A stretch of 64,000 bases of DNA from an uncultured Vampirovibrio sp. (GCA_910577515.1 CAJTLW010000007.1:1-64000), one strand, 5' to 3'. Numbered from the stretch's first letter, positions 53,909-63,822 are shown. Translations and numbers: made by a program. The notes: a model not told the origin generated them from the sequence alone.

Positions 53909-54892
53909 ATGAAAGTCAATTTATCAAATTTTAATAAATTTGACGGATTTTCGTCCCAGAAAAGGGCTTTAGGCTCAGGCACTTCGTGCAAAAATGATGA
54001 GCAGGCGCATTATAAAAAAGGTGCGCATAAATTTAAAGAGGATAATAGCATAGATTTAAAAAGACCCGCTGAGAGTGTAAGCTTCAGCGGGTCTGTAAGT
54101 TCAGATAAAGATAAAGAAAAAGACAGCTCAACCACTAAAATTGCACTCGCTGTCGGAGCAGGAATTGCAGCAGCTGCAGCCGGTATTTATACTCTTAGTA
54201 AAAATAGCGACAAAATCACTGAAAAATTAGCCAAAAGCAAAACTTTCCATAAAATGGCATATTACTCTGAAGATAATGAAGCCAAAGTAAAAGCGCTTCT
54301 TGCACTGGGGCTTGCAGGCATTTTGAAACCAATCTGCGTTCTTGCAATGCCTGGCGCAGAAGAAGAAGATAAGCAGTTTACAGCAACCAAAAACGCTCTT
54401 TCTGCCTTTATTGGTTATCTGTTATCCTGTGCTATTTTTAACCCGATTTCATCCGGAGTTAATGAATTCCTCAGCAATACAAAAAATTATCTTCCTGAAA
54501 ACAATTGGCTTGTTAAAACATTTGAGGAAGAGTCTAAAAAAGGTTTTTCTATCACACCTTCAAAAGAAATGAAACGCCTTAAAGCAGAGGCTATAAAAAA
54601 TAAAGAAAAATTCTACGTAACAGATATGAAACCTGCATTCAAAACTGTTTATAAAAACGGACTTGGCGTACTTGTAGCACCTGCAAAAGCAGCCCTTACA
54701 ATTGCTCTTATGCCATTTGTTTTAAAAGTTGTATTTGGGAATTCAAAAGGCAGAAAAAAACTTCAAGAACAAGAACAAAAACCTATTCCTGTTGAAATTT
54801 TGCACAGTTCAACCCTAAGCGCTATAAATACAAATACGAACAACATTGATAAAATATTTGACAGTTTCACAAAAGGAGGCTTTCAAAAATGA
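53909..54892 (+). CDS. Hypothetical membrane protein with a coding-sequence hairpin
   Basis: No family is recognised. The 327-residue protein has a hydrophilic N-terminal ~65 residues (with SVSFSGSVSS), then hydrophobic segments at about 72-92 (IALAVGAGIAAAAAGIYTL), 128-148 (ALLALGLAGILKPICVLAM), 160-180 and 250-272. Pro/Lys/Gln-rich ends follow. TAAAAT lies 6 nt before the ATG, without a Shine-Dalgarno, suggesting leaderless expression. It overlaps the next gene by 4 nt, and both resemble each other in topology, suggesting a paired function. Confidence 0.75.
   Translation: MKVNLSNFNKFDGFSSQKRALGSGTSCKNDEQAHYKKGAHKFKEDNSIDLKRPAESVSFSGSVSSDKDKEKDSSTTKIALAVGAGIAAAAAGIYTLSKNSDKITEKLAKSKTFHKMAYYSEDNEAKVKALLALGLAGILKPICVLAMPGAEEEDKQFTATKNALSAFIGYLLSCAIFNPISSGVNEFLSNTKNYLPENNWLVKTFEEESKKGFSITPSKEMKRLKAEAIKNKEKFYVTDMKPAFKTVYKNGLGVLVAPAKAALTIALMPFVLKVVFGNSKGRKKLQEQEQKPIPVEILHSSTLSAINTNTNNIDKIFDSFTKGGFQK
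54062..54094 (+). other. Strong GC-rich hairpin inside the coding region
   Basis: AGACCCGCTGA (54062-54072) and TCAGCGGGTCT (54084-54094) form a perfect 11-bp stem around an 11-nt loop. It lies 150 nt into a leaderless gene in an AT-rich genome. No T run follows, so it is not a classical terminator. Confidence 0.7.
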
Positions 54893-55728
54893 GAATAAAC
54901 TCCTTAATGAATAACAAAATTCAAAATACTGGCCATATTCAACAATCACAATCATTCAAAGGTGTAGAAAAAGCAGCACAGGCCATTGTGAATGAAATTA
55001 ACGTAAAACCACCCAAAAAAGATGGTTTTATTGTAGAAAAGTTAAATAAATATCTCCATCTTGATAAACATATAGCAAGAGGAGCGGCAAAATTATCCCA
55101 AACAAAAGCTTCTCAAAGCCTTGTAGAATGGACAAGAAAAAGAGACCATGGAGCCGCAAGGTGGTGTGATATTGAATCTGTTGCAGTAACTTTCTTCTAT
55201 ATGTGGAATACCTGGAAATCAGACAAAGTTGATGAAGAAAGAAAAGTCCCCTCCATGATACAAAACGCTGCCGTTACAATAGCATCTTCCACAGCAGCAG
55301 CTCTTGTAGATGGCGCACTTGACCCTCTTATTGATAAAATCGGCCTCAAATATATGGAACTTGAAAAGAATAATCCTGGCCTCATAAAAGAAATTGGCGG
55401 CAGAAGCGCTAAAGATTTTTATGATGCAATTAAGAAATTAAAGTCAAATACAGCATTTACAGCAGTTGTAAGGTTTATAGTTCCGGTATTAATGGTTCCT
55501 GTTGTAGGAAAAATTGTTGCAAAATTAAACGAAAAGAAAGAAGAACAGGAAGAAGCAAATAAAGCAGCCCAAAATGCTCAAATCATACAAGCTCCGCAGC
55601 CGCAGCCTGTTCAAGCCAATGCAAGCAGCTATGACGATGACGACCATGATGACAATGATGACCACGATGATGACGATAATAAAATAATTGATGCTGCCGA
55701 AAATAAATTTAAAGCTCTTTTTGCATAA
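54889..55728 (+). CDS. Hypothetical membrane protein with acidic His/Asp tail
   Basis: The 279-residue protein starts after a full AAAGGAGG. Its N-terminal region has QSQSFKGVEKAA, and hydrophobic segments appear at about 98-112 (VAVTFFYMWNTW), 125-150 (AVTIASSTAAALVDGALDPL) and 188-215 (TAVVRFIVPVLMVPVVGKIV). The C-terminus ends in a string of Asp and His residues (DDDDHDDNDDHDDDD-type), which may bind metal. It is coupled to the upstream gene. The function is unknown. Confidence 0.75.
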   Translation: MRINSLMNNKIQNTGHIQQSQSFKGVEKAAQAIVNEINVKPPKKDGFIVEKLNKYLHLDKHIARGAAKLSQTKASQSLVEWTRKRDHGAARWCDIESVAVTFFYMWNTWKSDKVDEERKVPSMIQNAAVTIASSTAAALVDGALDPLIDKIGLKYMELEKNNPGLIKEIGGRSAKDFYDAIKKLKSNTAFTAVVRFIVPVLMVPVVGKIVAKLNEKKEEQEEANKAAQNAQIIQAPQPQPVQANASSYDDDDHDDNDDHDDDDNKIIDAAENKFKALFA

Positions 55729-55836
55729 AATAAAATTGTTGCAAAACGCAATATTTAATCAAATTTTCTTACCCCATTCAAAAGTTTTTATGTTTTAATA
55801 AATAATAAAAAACTTTTATTACGAGGAGAATTTAAT

Positions 55837-56901
55837 ATGATTGTTGTAATGGAACCAAAAGCAACCGAAGCGCAAATTCAAAAGGTATCTGATTACCTTC
55901 AAAAACACGGGTTTAAAATTAATTTAAATAAAGGTGAAGTTTTAACAGTAATTGCGGCAATCGGCGATAAAAGAATGATTTCAACAGCAACAATCAATTC
56001 TTTTGACGGCGTGCATGAAGTAAAACTCATACAAGAACCATATAAACTTTCAGGAAGAAGCTCTCACCCTGAAGATACAGTTATAGAATTTCCAAACGGT
56101 GTTAAAATCGGCGGTCTTGAAAAGCCCGTTTTAATGGTTGGTCCTTGTTCTGTTGAAAAAGAATTTGAGGGCTTATTAGAAGTGGCTGTAGCTGCAAAAG
56201 AAATGGGCTGCGAATTTTTAAGAGGCGGCGCTTTTAAACCAAGAACTTCTCCTTATGATTTTCAGGGATTAGAAGAAAAAGGTTTAGAATACCTTAAAGA
56301 AGCAAGCAAAAGAACAGGTTTGCTTGTGGTAACAGAAGTTATGGATACAATTGATATTCCGCTTTTAAATAAATACGCTGATGTATTACAGGTGGGTGCC
56401 AGAAATATGCAAAATTTCAAACTTTTAAAAGCACTTGGACGCACTAAAAAACCTGTTATGTTAAAAAGAGGCCCCGCAGCAAGCATAAGAGAATTTCTTT
56501 TAGCTGCAGAACATATTATGTTTAACGGTAACCCGAACGTTATTTTATGCGAAAGAGGAATAAGAACTTTTGATTCTGATTTTACAAGAAACACTCTTGA
56601 CCTTGCTGCAGTGCCGGTTTTAAGAAAATATTCGCACCTTCCTGTTGTGGTTGACCCATCCCATGGAACAGGCAAAAGATATTTAATTGAGCCTATGGGA
56701 AAAGCTGCTCTTGTTGCAGGCGCACACGGACTTATGTATGAAGTTCATCATGACCCTGACCATGCAAGCTCAGATGGCGCACAAAGCTTAAGCATTCCAC
56801 AATTTAAAGAAATTACAAGAAGTATCAATAAATTAATAGGCAGAATAGACTACGATAACAGAACACAAATTGCAAAAGCTGCAAAAGTAGTCAAACAATA
56901 A
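55837..56901 (+). CDS. 3-deoxy-D-arabino-heptulosonate 7-phosphate synthase (AroA/AroG-type, Ibeta)
   Basis: The enzyme condenses PEP and erythrose 4-phosphate, the first shikimate step. The 354-residue protein has an N-terminal ferredoxin-like regulatory domain (1-90) and a catalytic barrel with VGPCSVE, GGAFKPRTSPYDFQG, GARNMQNFKLLKALG, LLKRGP-like MLKRGPAASIREF and VVDPSHGTGKR. Metal ligands Cys, His, Glu and Asp are present. The N-terminal domain is typical of the type Ibeta FL form, in which aromatic amino acids inhibit. GAGGAGA precedes the ATG. glyQ follows after 18 nt. Confidence 0.92.
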   Translation: MIVVMEPKATEAQIQKVSDYLQKHGFKINLNKGEVLTVIAAIGDKRMISTATINSFDGVHEVKLIQEPYKLSGRSSHPEDTVIEFPNGVKIGGLEKPVLMVGPCSVEKEFEGLLEVAVAAKEMGCEFLRGGAFKPRTSPYDFQGLEEKGLEYLKEASKRTGLLVVTEVMDTIDIPLLNKYADVLQVGARNMQNFKLLKALGRTKKPVMLKRGPAASIREFLLAAEHIMFNGNPNVILCERGIRTFDSDFTRNTLDLAAVPVLRKYSHLPVVVDPSHGTGKRYLIEPMGKAALVAGAHGLMYEVHHDPDHASSDGAQSLSIPQFKEITRSINKLIGRIDYDNRTQIAKAAKVVKQ

Positions 56902-56919
56902 GTTTAAAAGGAAACAAAA

Positions 56920-57795
56920 ATGGCTCTTATATTTCAGGAATTAATTTTAAATCTTTCAAAATACTGGTCTGATTATGGATGTATTATTCAGCAGCCTTAC
57001 GATATTGAAAAAGGTGCTTCAACCATGAACCCTGCAACTTTTTTAAGGGCATTAGGGCCAGAACCTTTTAATACAGCAATGGTGGAACCATGCCGCCGCC
57101 CAACAGATGCAAGATACGGTGAAAACCCAAACAGGCTTGGTCATTATTTTCAATATCAGGTAATATTAAAACCCTCTCCAGATGATGCTCAAGGCATTTA
57201 TTTAAAATCTCTTGAAGCTATGGGAATAGATTTATCAAAGCATGATGTCAGATTTGTTGAGGATAACTGGGAATCACCAACTCTTGGTGCAGCAGGAGTA
57301 GGCTGGGAAGTATGGCTTGATGGGATGGAAATTACCCAATTTACATACTTTCAACAAGTTGGCGGTTTGGAAGTGAAACCTGTTGCGCTTGAAATAACCT
57401 ATGGTTTAGAGCGCATTGCAATGTATCTTCAAAACGTTGATTCTGTTTACGATGTTATGTGGAACAAAAATTTAAAATACGGAGATATCTATCTTCAAAA
57501 TGAAATTGAACAATCAAAATACAATTTTGAATATTCAAACCCAGAAAGACTTTTCACCCTGTTTGATTTAGCGGAAGCTGAATGTTATTCCTGCCTGAAT
57601 GCAAATATTGTGCTTCCTGCCTATGATTGGGTTTTAAAATGTTCCCACACCTTCAATCTTTTAGATGCAAGAGGCGTTATAAGCAAAGATGAACGTATAA
57701 ATTATATTAACAGAGTAAGAAAAATGGCTGCTGCTGTTGCAAAATTATACGTACAGCAAAGAGAAGAACTTGGTTTTCCTCTTCTGAAAAAATAA
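56920..57795 (+). CDS. glyQ: Glycine-tRNA ligase alpha subunit
   Basis: GlyQ is the catalytic subunit of the bacterial alpha2beta2 glycyl-tRNA synthetase. The 291-residue protein begins [37 protein letters not shown] and keeps the family motifs [22 protein letters not shown] and [25 protein letters not shown]. The beta subunit glyS is not in the window, so the two are unlinked here. An AAAGGAAA precedes the ATG. Confidence 0.96.
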   Translation: MALIFQELILNLSKYWSDYGCIIQQPYDIEKGASTMNPATFLRALGPEPFNTAMVEPCRRPTDARYGENPNRLGHYFQYQVILKPSPDDAQGIYLKSLEAMGIDLSKHDVRFVEDNWESPTLGAAGVGWEVWLDGMEITQFTYFQQVGGLEVKPVALEITYGLERIAMYLQNVDSVYDVMWNKNLKYGDIYLQNEIEQSKYNFEYSNPERLFTLFDLAEAECYSCLNANIVLPAYDWVLKCSHTFNLLDARGVISKDERINYINRVRKMAAAVAKLYVQQREELGFPLLKK

Positions 57796-57842
57796 ACTTT
57801 TTTTAACCTGAAAACACGGCTTTAGCCGTATAAGGAAAATTA

Positions 57843-59423
57843 ATGAGAGATGATTTAAACAAAATCGCAGACGGTTTAAAACTTGACAATAAAGAATATA
57901 AAGGGCTTTTAAACATTACAAAAAACCTGTTTAAAACCAAAAACCCCGACACTATGATTGATGAATCAAACAAAGGCGGGCTTAAAAAAACCTTGAGCGC
58001 TTTTGACCTCATAATGCTTGGAATAGGCGTTATGATTGGTTCCGGCATCTTTACTGCACTTGGAATAGCAGCAGTAGGTTCAAATGGCTCGCTTGGCGCA
58101 GGCCCCGCCGTTATTGTTTCAATGGTTTTAGCTTCTTTTGCCTGTATTTTTTCAGCACTTTGTTACGCTGAATTTGCAACAATGATACCCGTTGCAGGCT
58201 CGGCCTATATTTATACTTATGCTACAATGGGTGAATTTCTAGCCTGGATTGTAGGATGGTCTTTGGTTATGGAATTTTTAATCGGCTACATTGCAGTACT
58301 TTCAGCTTGGTGTGGATATTTGATGGAATTTATAAAAGGTTTTTCAAAATATCTGCCGGAATGGCTCTATAATCCACCTGTTTGGCTTATTCAGGATTAT
58401 ACTACAGCCTCTCACAACCTTGTAAAAGAAGGGCTAAATCCGGATTTAATCATCCCTCACATAGGTGCAATTCCAATCTGTTTCAGCTTGCCAGGGGTTT
58501 TATTTACAATAATTGTTGCTGCAATTTTAATAAAAGGAATAAAAGAAAGTGCTGCAATGACAGGGGTTTTAGTATTTATAAAGCTTGGTGTCATAGCTCT
58601 TTTTGTAATAACCGGTGCATTTTATGTTAAACCCGAACATTGGGTGCCTTTTGCACCAAACGGCATAAATGGTATTTTTGTAGGAGCATTTTTAATATTC
58701 TTTGCATACCTTGGGTTTGACGCTGTTTCAACCGCTGCAGAAGAAACTAAAAACCCGCAAAAAAACCTTCCTGTAGGCATTATAGGCTCTCTTGCAATCT
58801 GCACCATTGTCTATATCTTAACAGCACTTGTTTTAATAGGCATAAACCCAATCAATGAAATTAATTTGCAGGCACCTTTAGCCCATGCAATAAGTTCTGT
58901 CGGGCAAAATTGGATAGCAGGATTAATTTCAATAGGCGCTCTTGCAGGCCTTACTTCTGTTTTGATGGTAATGATGCTTGCAGGAACAAGAATTTTATAT
59001 GCTATGAGCAGAGATGGATTTTTACCCAAAAGCTTACAAACCCTGCACCCGAAATTTAAAACCCCCTATATTGTTACAATCCTTGCAGCTGTTGTCTGCA
59101 TTTTAGGCTCAACCTTTTTAAATATCTCAACTGCTGCAGAACTTTGCAATTTTGGAACATTTACATCATTCATCATCGTGTGTGTTGCAGTTTTAATTTT
59201 AAGAAAAACAGATCCGAATAGGAAAAGACCCTTCAAGGTACCATTTTCACCTTGGTTTCCCTTAATGGGAATAATTTGCTGCGGAGGCTTAATGTTTTAT
59301 TCAATGCGCTTCCTCACAACTTCAAAAATTCTGTTCCCAATCTGGATACTTTTAGGAATAATATTTTATTTTATATACGGATACAAACAACAAAGAAAGA
59401 TTGAAAAAATAAGTGAAGAATAA
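57843..59423 (+). CDS. APC-family amino-acid permease (CAT-like), first of three
   Basis: The 526-residue protein has twelve-segment APC architecture with DLIMLGIGVMIGSGIFTALG (TM1 and its GSGIF loop), GPAVIVSM, CYAEFATMIPVAGSAYIYTY, FLAWIVGW and the C-terminal RKTDPNRKRPFKVPF that characterises CAT-type (cationic/neutral amino-acid) permeases. It has a longer charged N-terminus than the next two. TAAGGA precedes the ATG. The substrate cannot be assigned from sequence. A small hairpin (57816-57829) lies between it and glyQ. Confidence 0.9.
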   Translation: MRDDLNKIADGLKLDNKEYKGLLNITKNLFKTKNPDTMIDESNKGGLKKTLSAFDLIMLGIGVMIGSGIFTALGIAAVGSNGSLGAGPAVIVSMVLASFACIFSALCYAEFATMIPVAGSAYIYTYATMGEFLAWIVGWSLVMEFLIGYIAVLSAWCGYLMEFIKGFSKYLPEWLYNPPVWLIQDYTTASHNLVKEGLNPDLIIPHIGAIPICFSLPGVLFTIIVAAILIKGIKESAAMTGVLVFIKLGVIALFVITGAFYVKPEHWVPFAPNGINGIFVGAFLIFFAYLGFDAVSTAAEETKNPQKNLPVGIIGSLAICTIVYILTALVLIGINPINEINLQAPLAHAISSVGQNWIAGLISIGALAGLTSVLMVMMLAGTRILYAMSRDGFLPKSLQTLHPKFKTPYIVTILAAVVCILGSTFLNISTAAELCNFGTFTSFIIVCVAVLILRKTDPNRKRPFKVPFSPWFPLMGIICCGGLMFYSMRFLTTSKILFPIWILLGIIFYFIYGYKQQRKIEKISEE

Positions 59424-60957
59424 GAATATAACTGCATTAAAAAATTTTGGCGCAAACCTTTTAAAGAAAAAAACACCTGATGAAATTATAGAATCAGCAA
59501 ACAAGGTAAACCTTAAAAGAACTTTAAATGCTTTTGACCTTATAATGCTTGGAATAGGGGCTGTTATAGGCTCAGGCATCTTTACAATAGTAGGTGTTGC
59601 AATGGTCGGTGAACAGTCAGGTTATGGTGCAGGCCCTGCTGTTATAGTTTCTATGATTATAGCAATGTTTGCATCATTGTTTTCAATTCTCTGTTATTCT
59701 GAATTCACTTCAATGGTGCCTGTTGCAGGAACAACCTATACCTATACTTATGTTACAATGGGCGAATTTATGGCATGGATTATAGGTTGGATTTTAATGC
59801 TTGAATATGCCATCGGAAACGTTACAATGGCAAGCTCCTGGACAGGATATTTTATGGAACTTTTAAGGGGCTTTTCGCACATTCTTCCAAAATGGCTTGT
59901 TAATCCTCCTGTTTGGCTCATAAATGACTATAAAACAGCAATTTCCGTATATCAAAATATGGGGCTTGACCCTGCAGTTGAAATCCCTAAAATTTTTGGC
60001 ATAATCCCGTTTTGCATAAATCTTCCTGCAGTTTTATTATTGCTTGTAATAACAATTATTCTTGTACAGGGAATAAAAGAAAGCACGAAAGCGGCTACAA
60101 TATTAGTATTTATTAAACTTGCCGTAATATTTTTATTCATATTTGCAGGTGCTTTTTACGTTGCCCCCGAAAATTGGGTACCTTTCGCCCCTGGCGGAAT
60201 GAAAGGAATTTTATCGGGCGCATTTTTAATATTCTTTGCATACGTTGGCGTAGATGCTGTATCAAGTGCGGCTGAAGAAACCAAAAACCCGCAAAAGAAT
60301 TTACCCATAGGTTTACTTGGCACATTAATCGCTTGTACCATCATTTATGTTGCAACAGCTCTTGTATTATCAGGCATGGTTGCAACTGAAAACATAAACA
60401 CCCTTGCTCCCATTGCAGCCGCAATGAATTCAATCGGTCTGAAGAAAGTGGGCGGAATTATTGCAGCAGGTGCACTTGCAGGAATTACATCGGTAATTTT
60501 AGTATTTCAGCTTGGCACAGCAAGAATTTTGTACGCAATGGGTCGTGATGGCTTCTTCCCAAAATCCTTCCAAAAAATTCACAAAAAACACGGTACTCCG
60601 CACGTTGTAACCTGGCTTTCAGGAATTCTGGTAATAATTGGCGCTTTATTTATGGATTTAAACATTTCAGCAGAACTTTGCAACTTCGGAACTTTCACAA
60701 ACTTTATGGTTATCTGCATAGCGGTTTTAATCTTAAGAAAAACTGACCCAAACAGGCCTCGCCCATTTAAAGTACCTTTTGTACCTTTATTCCCAATTTT
60801 AGGAATACTACTTTGCGGTGGCATTATGATTCACGGCTTTATGACGCTTGGAATTTCAGCCATTCTTTTCCTGCTATGGATAGTTTTAGGAATGATAATC
60901 TATTTTGCATACGGATATAAAAAACAAAGAAGGAATGAAATAAACAGTGGAAAATAA
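59413..60957 (+). CDS. APC-family amino-acid permease (CAT-like), second of three
   Basis: The 514-residue permease begins at GTG 59413, overlapping the end of the first by 11 nt. It has DLIMLGIGAVIGSGIFTIVG, CYSEFTSMVPVAGTTYTYTY, GEFMAWIIGWILMLEYAIGN and RKTDPNRPRPFKVPF. It is much closer to the third permease than to the first, including the NWLVNPP-type extracytoplasmic loop and the WLINDYKTAISVYQNMGLDP segment. Translation is probably coupled; no good Shine-Dalgarno is visible. Confidence 0.9.
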   Translation: MKNKNITALKNFGANLLKKKTPDEIIESANKVNLKRTLNAFDLIMLGIGAVIGSGIFTIVGVAMVGEQSGYGAGPAVIVSMIIAMFASLFSILCYSEFTSMVPVAGTTYTYTYVTMGEFMAWIIGWILMLEYAIGNVTMASSWTGYFMELLRGFSHILPKWLVNPPVWLINDYKTAISVYQNMGLDPAVEIPKIFGIIPFCINLPAVLLLLVITIILVQGIKESTKAATILVFIKLAVIFLFIFAGAFYVAPENWVPFAPGGMKGILSGAFLIFFAYVGVDAVSSAAEETKNPQKNLPIGLLGTLIACTIIYVATALVLSGMVATENINTLAPIAAAMNSIGLKKVGGIIAAGALAGITSVILVFQLGTARILYAMGRDGFFPKSFQKIHKKHGTPHVVTWLSGILVIIGALFMDLNISAELCNFGTFTNFMVICIAVLILRKTDPNRPRPFKVPFVPLFPILGILLCGGIMIHGFMTLGISAILFLLWIVLGMIIYFAYGYKKQRRNEINSGK

Positions 60958-62503
60958 TACAAAATTGGCAAACGGTTTTAAAACTTTTATTTTAAACCTT
61001 CTAAAGAAAAAATCTCCGGATGAAATTATTGAAACAGCGAAAAATTCGGAACTTAAAAAAACCCTGAATGCTTTTGACCTTATAATGCTTGGAATAGGGG
61101 CTGTTATAGGTACAGGAATTTTTACAATAATAGGCATTGCAATGGTAGGCGAACAAGGCACCCATGGCGCAGGGCCTGCCGTTGTTATTTCAATGGTAAT
61201 AGCAATGTTTGCATGCCTGTTTTCAGCCCTTTGCTATTCTGAATTTGCCTCTATGATACCTGCCGCAGGCTCTGTATATACCTACACTTACGTCACTATG
61301 GGCGAATTTATGGCATGGATTATAGGTTGGATTTTAATGTTGGAATATGCCATAAGCAATATCACTGTTGCCTGTTCATGGACAGGATATTTTATGGAAT
61401 TTTTAAAAGGATTTTCACACATTTTACCAAATTGGCTTGTCAACCCTCCAATTTGGCTCATAAACGACTATAGAACGGCAGTTTCTGTATATCAAAATAT
61501 GGGGCTTGACCCATCGGTTGAAATCCCTAAAATTTTCGGCATAATACCATTTTGCATCAACCTTCCTGCAATTTTATTAATGTTTATTATCACAATCCTT
61601 TTAATTCAGGGTATAAAAGAAAGCACAAAAGCAGCCACAATTCTTGTATTTGTAAAGCTTTTTGTGATATTACTGTTTATTTTTGCAGGCGCATTCTATG
61701 TTGCTCCTGAAAATTGGGTACCCTTTTCGCCAAATGGTATAAAAGGTGTTTTATCAGGTGCATTTTTAATATTCTTTGCATACGTTGGCGTAGATGCTGT
61801 ATCAAGTGCTGCAGAAGAAACCAAAAACCCTCAAAAAAGTCTTCCCATTGGAATAATCGGTACTCTTATTGTTTGCACAATAGTATACACAGGAACCGCC
61901 CTTGTGTTGTCAGGTATGGTGCCTTTGGATAAAATCAACATTCTTGCCCCGATAACCGCTGCCATGAATTCTGTCGGGCTTTATAAAATAGGCGGACTTA
62001 TTGCAGTAGGCGCGCTTGCGGGTCTCACATCCGTGCTTTTAGTTTACCAGCTTGGCACAACAAGGATTTTATACGCCATGGCAAGGGACAATTTCCTTCC
62101 TAAATCCTTCCAAAAAATTCATAAAAAACACGGTACACCGCACATTGTAACCTGGGCAGCAGGAATTGTTGTAATCATAGGCGCCCTTTTTATGGATTTA
62201 AAAATTTCAGCAGAACTTTGCGATTTTGGCACCTTTGCAAATTTTATGATAATCTGCATAGCGGTTTTAATATTAAGAAAAACCGACCCCAATAGACCCC
62301 GTCCGTTTAAAGTGCCTTTTGTGCCGCTTTTCCCAATTTTAGGAATAATCCTTTGCGGAGGCCTTATGCTTCATGGATTTATGACACTTGGAATTTCAGC
62401 TGTTCTTTTCCCTGTTTGGATAATCTTAGGCGCCATAATCTACTTTGCCTATGGCTACCAAAACCATAGAAGATTCGAAAACAACAAAAAAGATGCCATT
62501 TAA
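60947..62503 (+). CDS. APC-family amino-acid permease (CAT-like), third of three
   Basis: The 518-residue permease starts at GTG 60947, 11 nt inside the preceding gene, with AAGGA nearby. It shows DLIMLGIGAVIGTGIFTIIG, CYSEFASMIPAAGSVYTYTY and RKTDPNRPRPFKVPF. It seems a recent duplicate of the second. The three-gene overlap implies one transcript, and the paralogs may serve different substrates or adjust capacity. Confidence 0.9.
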   Translation: MENNTKLANGFKTFILNLLKKKSPDEIIETAKNSELKKTLNAFDLIMLGIGAVIGTGIFTIIGIAMVGEQGTHGAGPAVVISMVIAMFACLFSALCYSEFASMIPAAGSVYTYTYVTMGEFMAWIIGWILMLEYAISNITVACSWTGYFMEFLKGFSHILPNWLVNPPIWLINDYRTAVSVYQNMGLDPSVEIPKIFGIIPFCINLPAILLMFIITILLIQGIKESTKAATILVFVKLFVILLFIFAGAFYVAPENWVPFSPNGIKGVLSGAFLIFFAYVGVDAVSSAAEETKNPQKSLPIGIIGTLIVCTIVYTGTALVLSGMVPLDKINILAPITAAMNSVGLYKIGGLIAVGALAGLTSVLLVYQLGTTRILYAMARDNFLPKSFQKIHKKHGTPHIVTWAAGIVVIIGALFMDLKISAELCDFGTFANFMIICIAVLILRKTDPNRPRPFKVPFVPLFPILGIILCGGLMLHGFMTLGISAVLFPVWIILGAIIYFAYGYQNHRRFENNKKDAI

Positions 62504-62518
62504 AACCGGCATCTTTTT
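62486..62518. terminator. Bidirectional terminator between permease operon and HD-GYP gene
   Basis: AAAAAGATGCC pairs with GGCATCTTTTT with A and T runs on both sides. The left arm overlaps the last codons and stop of the third permease. Confidence 0.88.
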
Positions 62519-62538
62519 GTGTTATCCATTTAGTTTGT

Positions 62539-63822
62539 TTAACTTTTTAATTTCACAAGTGCATTTACAACATTTGGATCCCATTTTATAGCGCTTTCAG
62601 ATTTTAAAACTTCAAGTGCTTCTGTATTAGATAAAGCTTTCCTATGTGGTCTTTCTTCAGTTAAGGCACAATAAGCATCAGCTACAGCTATAATTCTTGA
62701 ACCGAAAGGAATTGAAAATCCGCCCAAACCTTCAGGTTTTCCTAAGCCATCCCATCGTTCTTTTTGATAATGGATGTATGGAACAACTTCAGACATAAAG
62801 TTTATATTCATAAGCAAGCTTACTCCGGCATTTGGATGCTCTTGAAGCTTATCCCATTCTTCCTGTGTGAGCTTTCCTTTTTTATCGAAAAGCTGTTCGT
62901 CAATTGTAATCTTCCCGATATTTTGCAATAAACCTGCATAATATATCAAATCTTTAGTTTTTTCGTTTAATTCAAGAAAATTACAAATTTCCCTTGATAA
63001 ATCTGCAGTCCTTTGAGAATGATGGTTTTTATATTTACCCTTCAAATCTACAGCCAGAGCTAGTTTTTCAACAAAGGCCTGTTGCTTATCCCCAAGATCA
63101 CCTATTATTGCAGTCAATTGGGCGCGAAGCCTTAAAAGCTCGCTTGTTGAAGCTTCATCATTAGCTACAACTTTTTTCACCTGCTCAATTAATTTTTGAA
63201 TACCAAGAGAAGTTACAAAAAGTCCTGCTGTTATCTTTAAAAGTTCAATAAATTCGGCTTCGAGTGGTTTTTCTATATCGCGGGTGATTTCTATTGCACC
63301 AATACATTCAAATTTATTCTTCATTGGGAAAATAATAATCTGCTTATTATTTTCATTCAGCATAATAACTTCTTCATCTTTGTAGCTTTTTTCAATGTGA
63401 GGTGTCACTTTTTCATTAGTATTTTCAGAAGAAGTACCTGCAAGCTTAATATCTTCATCTTTTTTTGCAAGAAAAATTACACACTTTTCTAAAGAAAGCA
63501 TGAGTTTAATTGTTTTTGCAATTGAATTATAAATTATATAATCTTCATTTGAATCAAATCCTAAAATTGCCAAAGTTGAATCAATTGAATATATTGAGAT
63601 TAATTCTGTAAGCTGGTCTTTAAGGCGTTCATTCTTTGTTTTAACCTTATCCCCTATTTTATGTGCAAAATCAGGCGAAATAAGATGCTCGCATAAAAAA
63701 TCACCTAAATTCAGTGCAAAAATTTCTTCAATGGGGTCATTTTCTAAAAGGCAAATGGTTTTGGCATCAGCGTCCTGCGACAATCCGCTCTCGTTTATTC
63801 TTGAGTTTTCAAAATTATCCAT
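62539..63822 (-). CDS. GAF plus degenerate HD-GYP domain protein
   Basis: The 427-residue protein has a GAF-like sensory domain (about 70-210) and an HD-GYP domain (about 255-427). The canonical HD pair is replaced by QN (LLQNIGKI, 298-305), and HHExxDGxGYP becomes IHYQKERWDGLGKP (350-363). Some metal residues remain (His268, His329), but a complete metal centre looks unlikely. Hydrolysis of c-di-GMP is doubtful, so the domain may bind nucleotide or partners. AGGAAA precedes the ATG by 7 nt. It is convergent with the permeases. Confidence 0.82.
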   Translation of the reverse strand: MDNFENSRINESGLSQDADAKTICLLENDPIEEIFALNLGDFLCEHLISPDFAHKIGDKVKTKNERLKDQLTELISIYSIDSTLAILGFDSNEDYIIYNSIAKTIKLMLSLEKCVIFLAKKDEDIKLAGTSSENTNEKVTPHIEKSYKDEEVIMLNENNKQIIIFPMKNKFECIGAIEITRDIEKPLEAEFIELLKITAGLFVTSLGIQKLIEQVKKVVANDEASTSELLRLRAQLTAIIGDLGDKQQAFVEKLALAVDLKGKYKNHHSQRTADLSREICNFLELNEKTKDLIYYAGLLQNIGKITIDEQLFDKKGKLTQEEWDKLQEHPNAGVSLLMNINFMSEVVPYIHYQKERWDGLGKPEGLGGFSIPFGSRIIAVADAYCALTEERPHRKALSNTEALEVLKSESAIKWDPNVVNALVKLKS

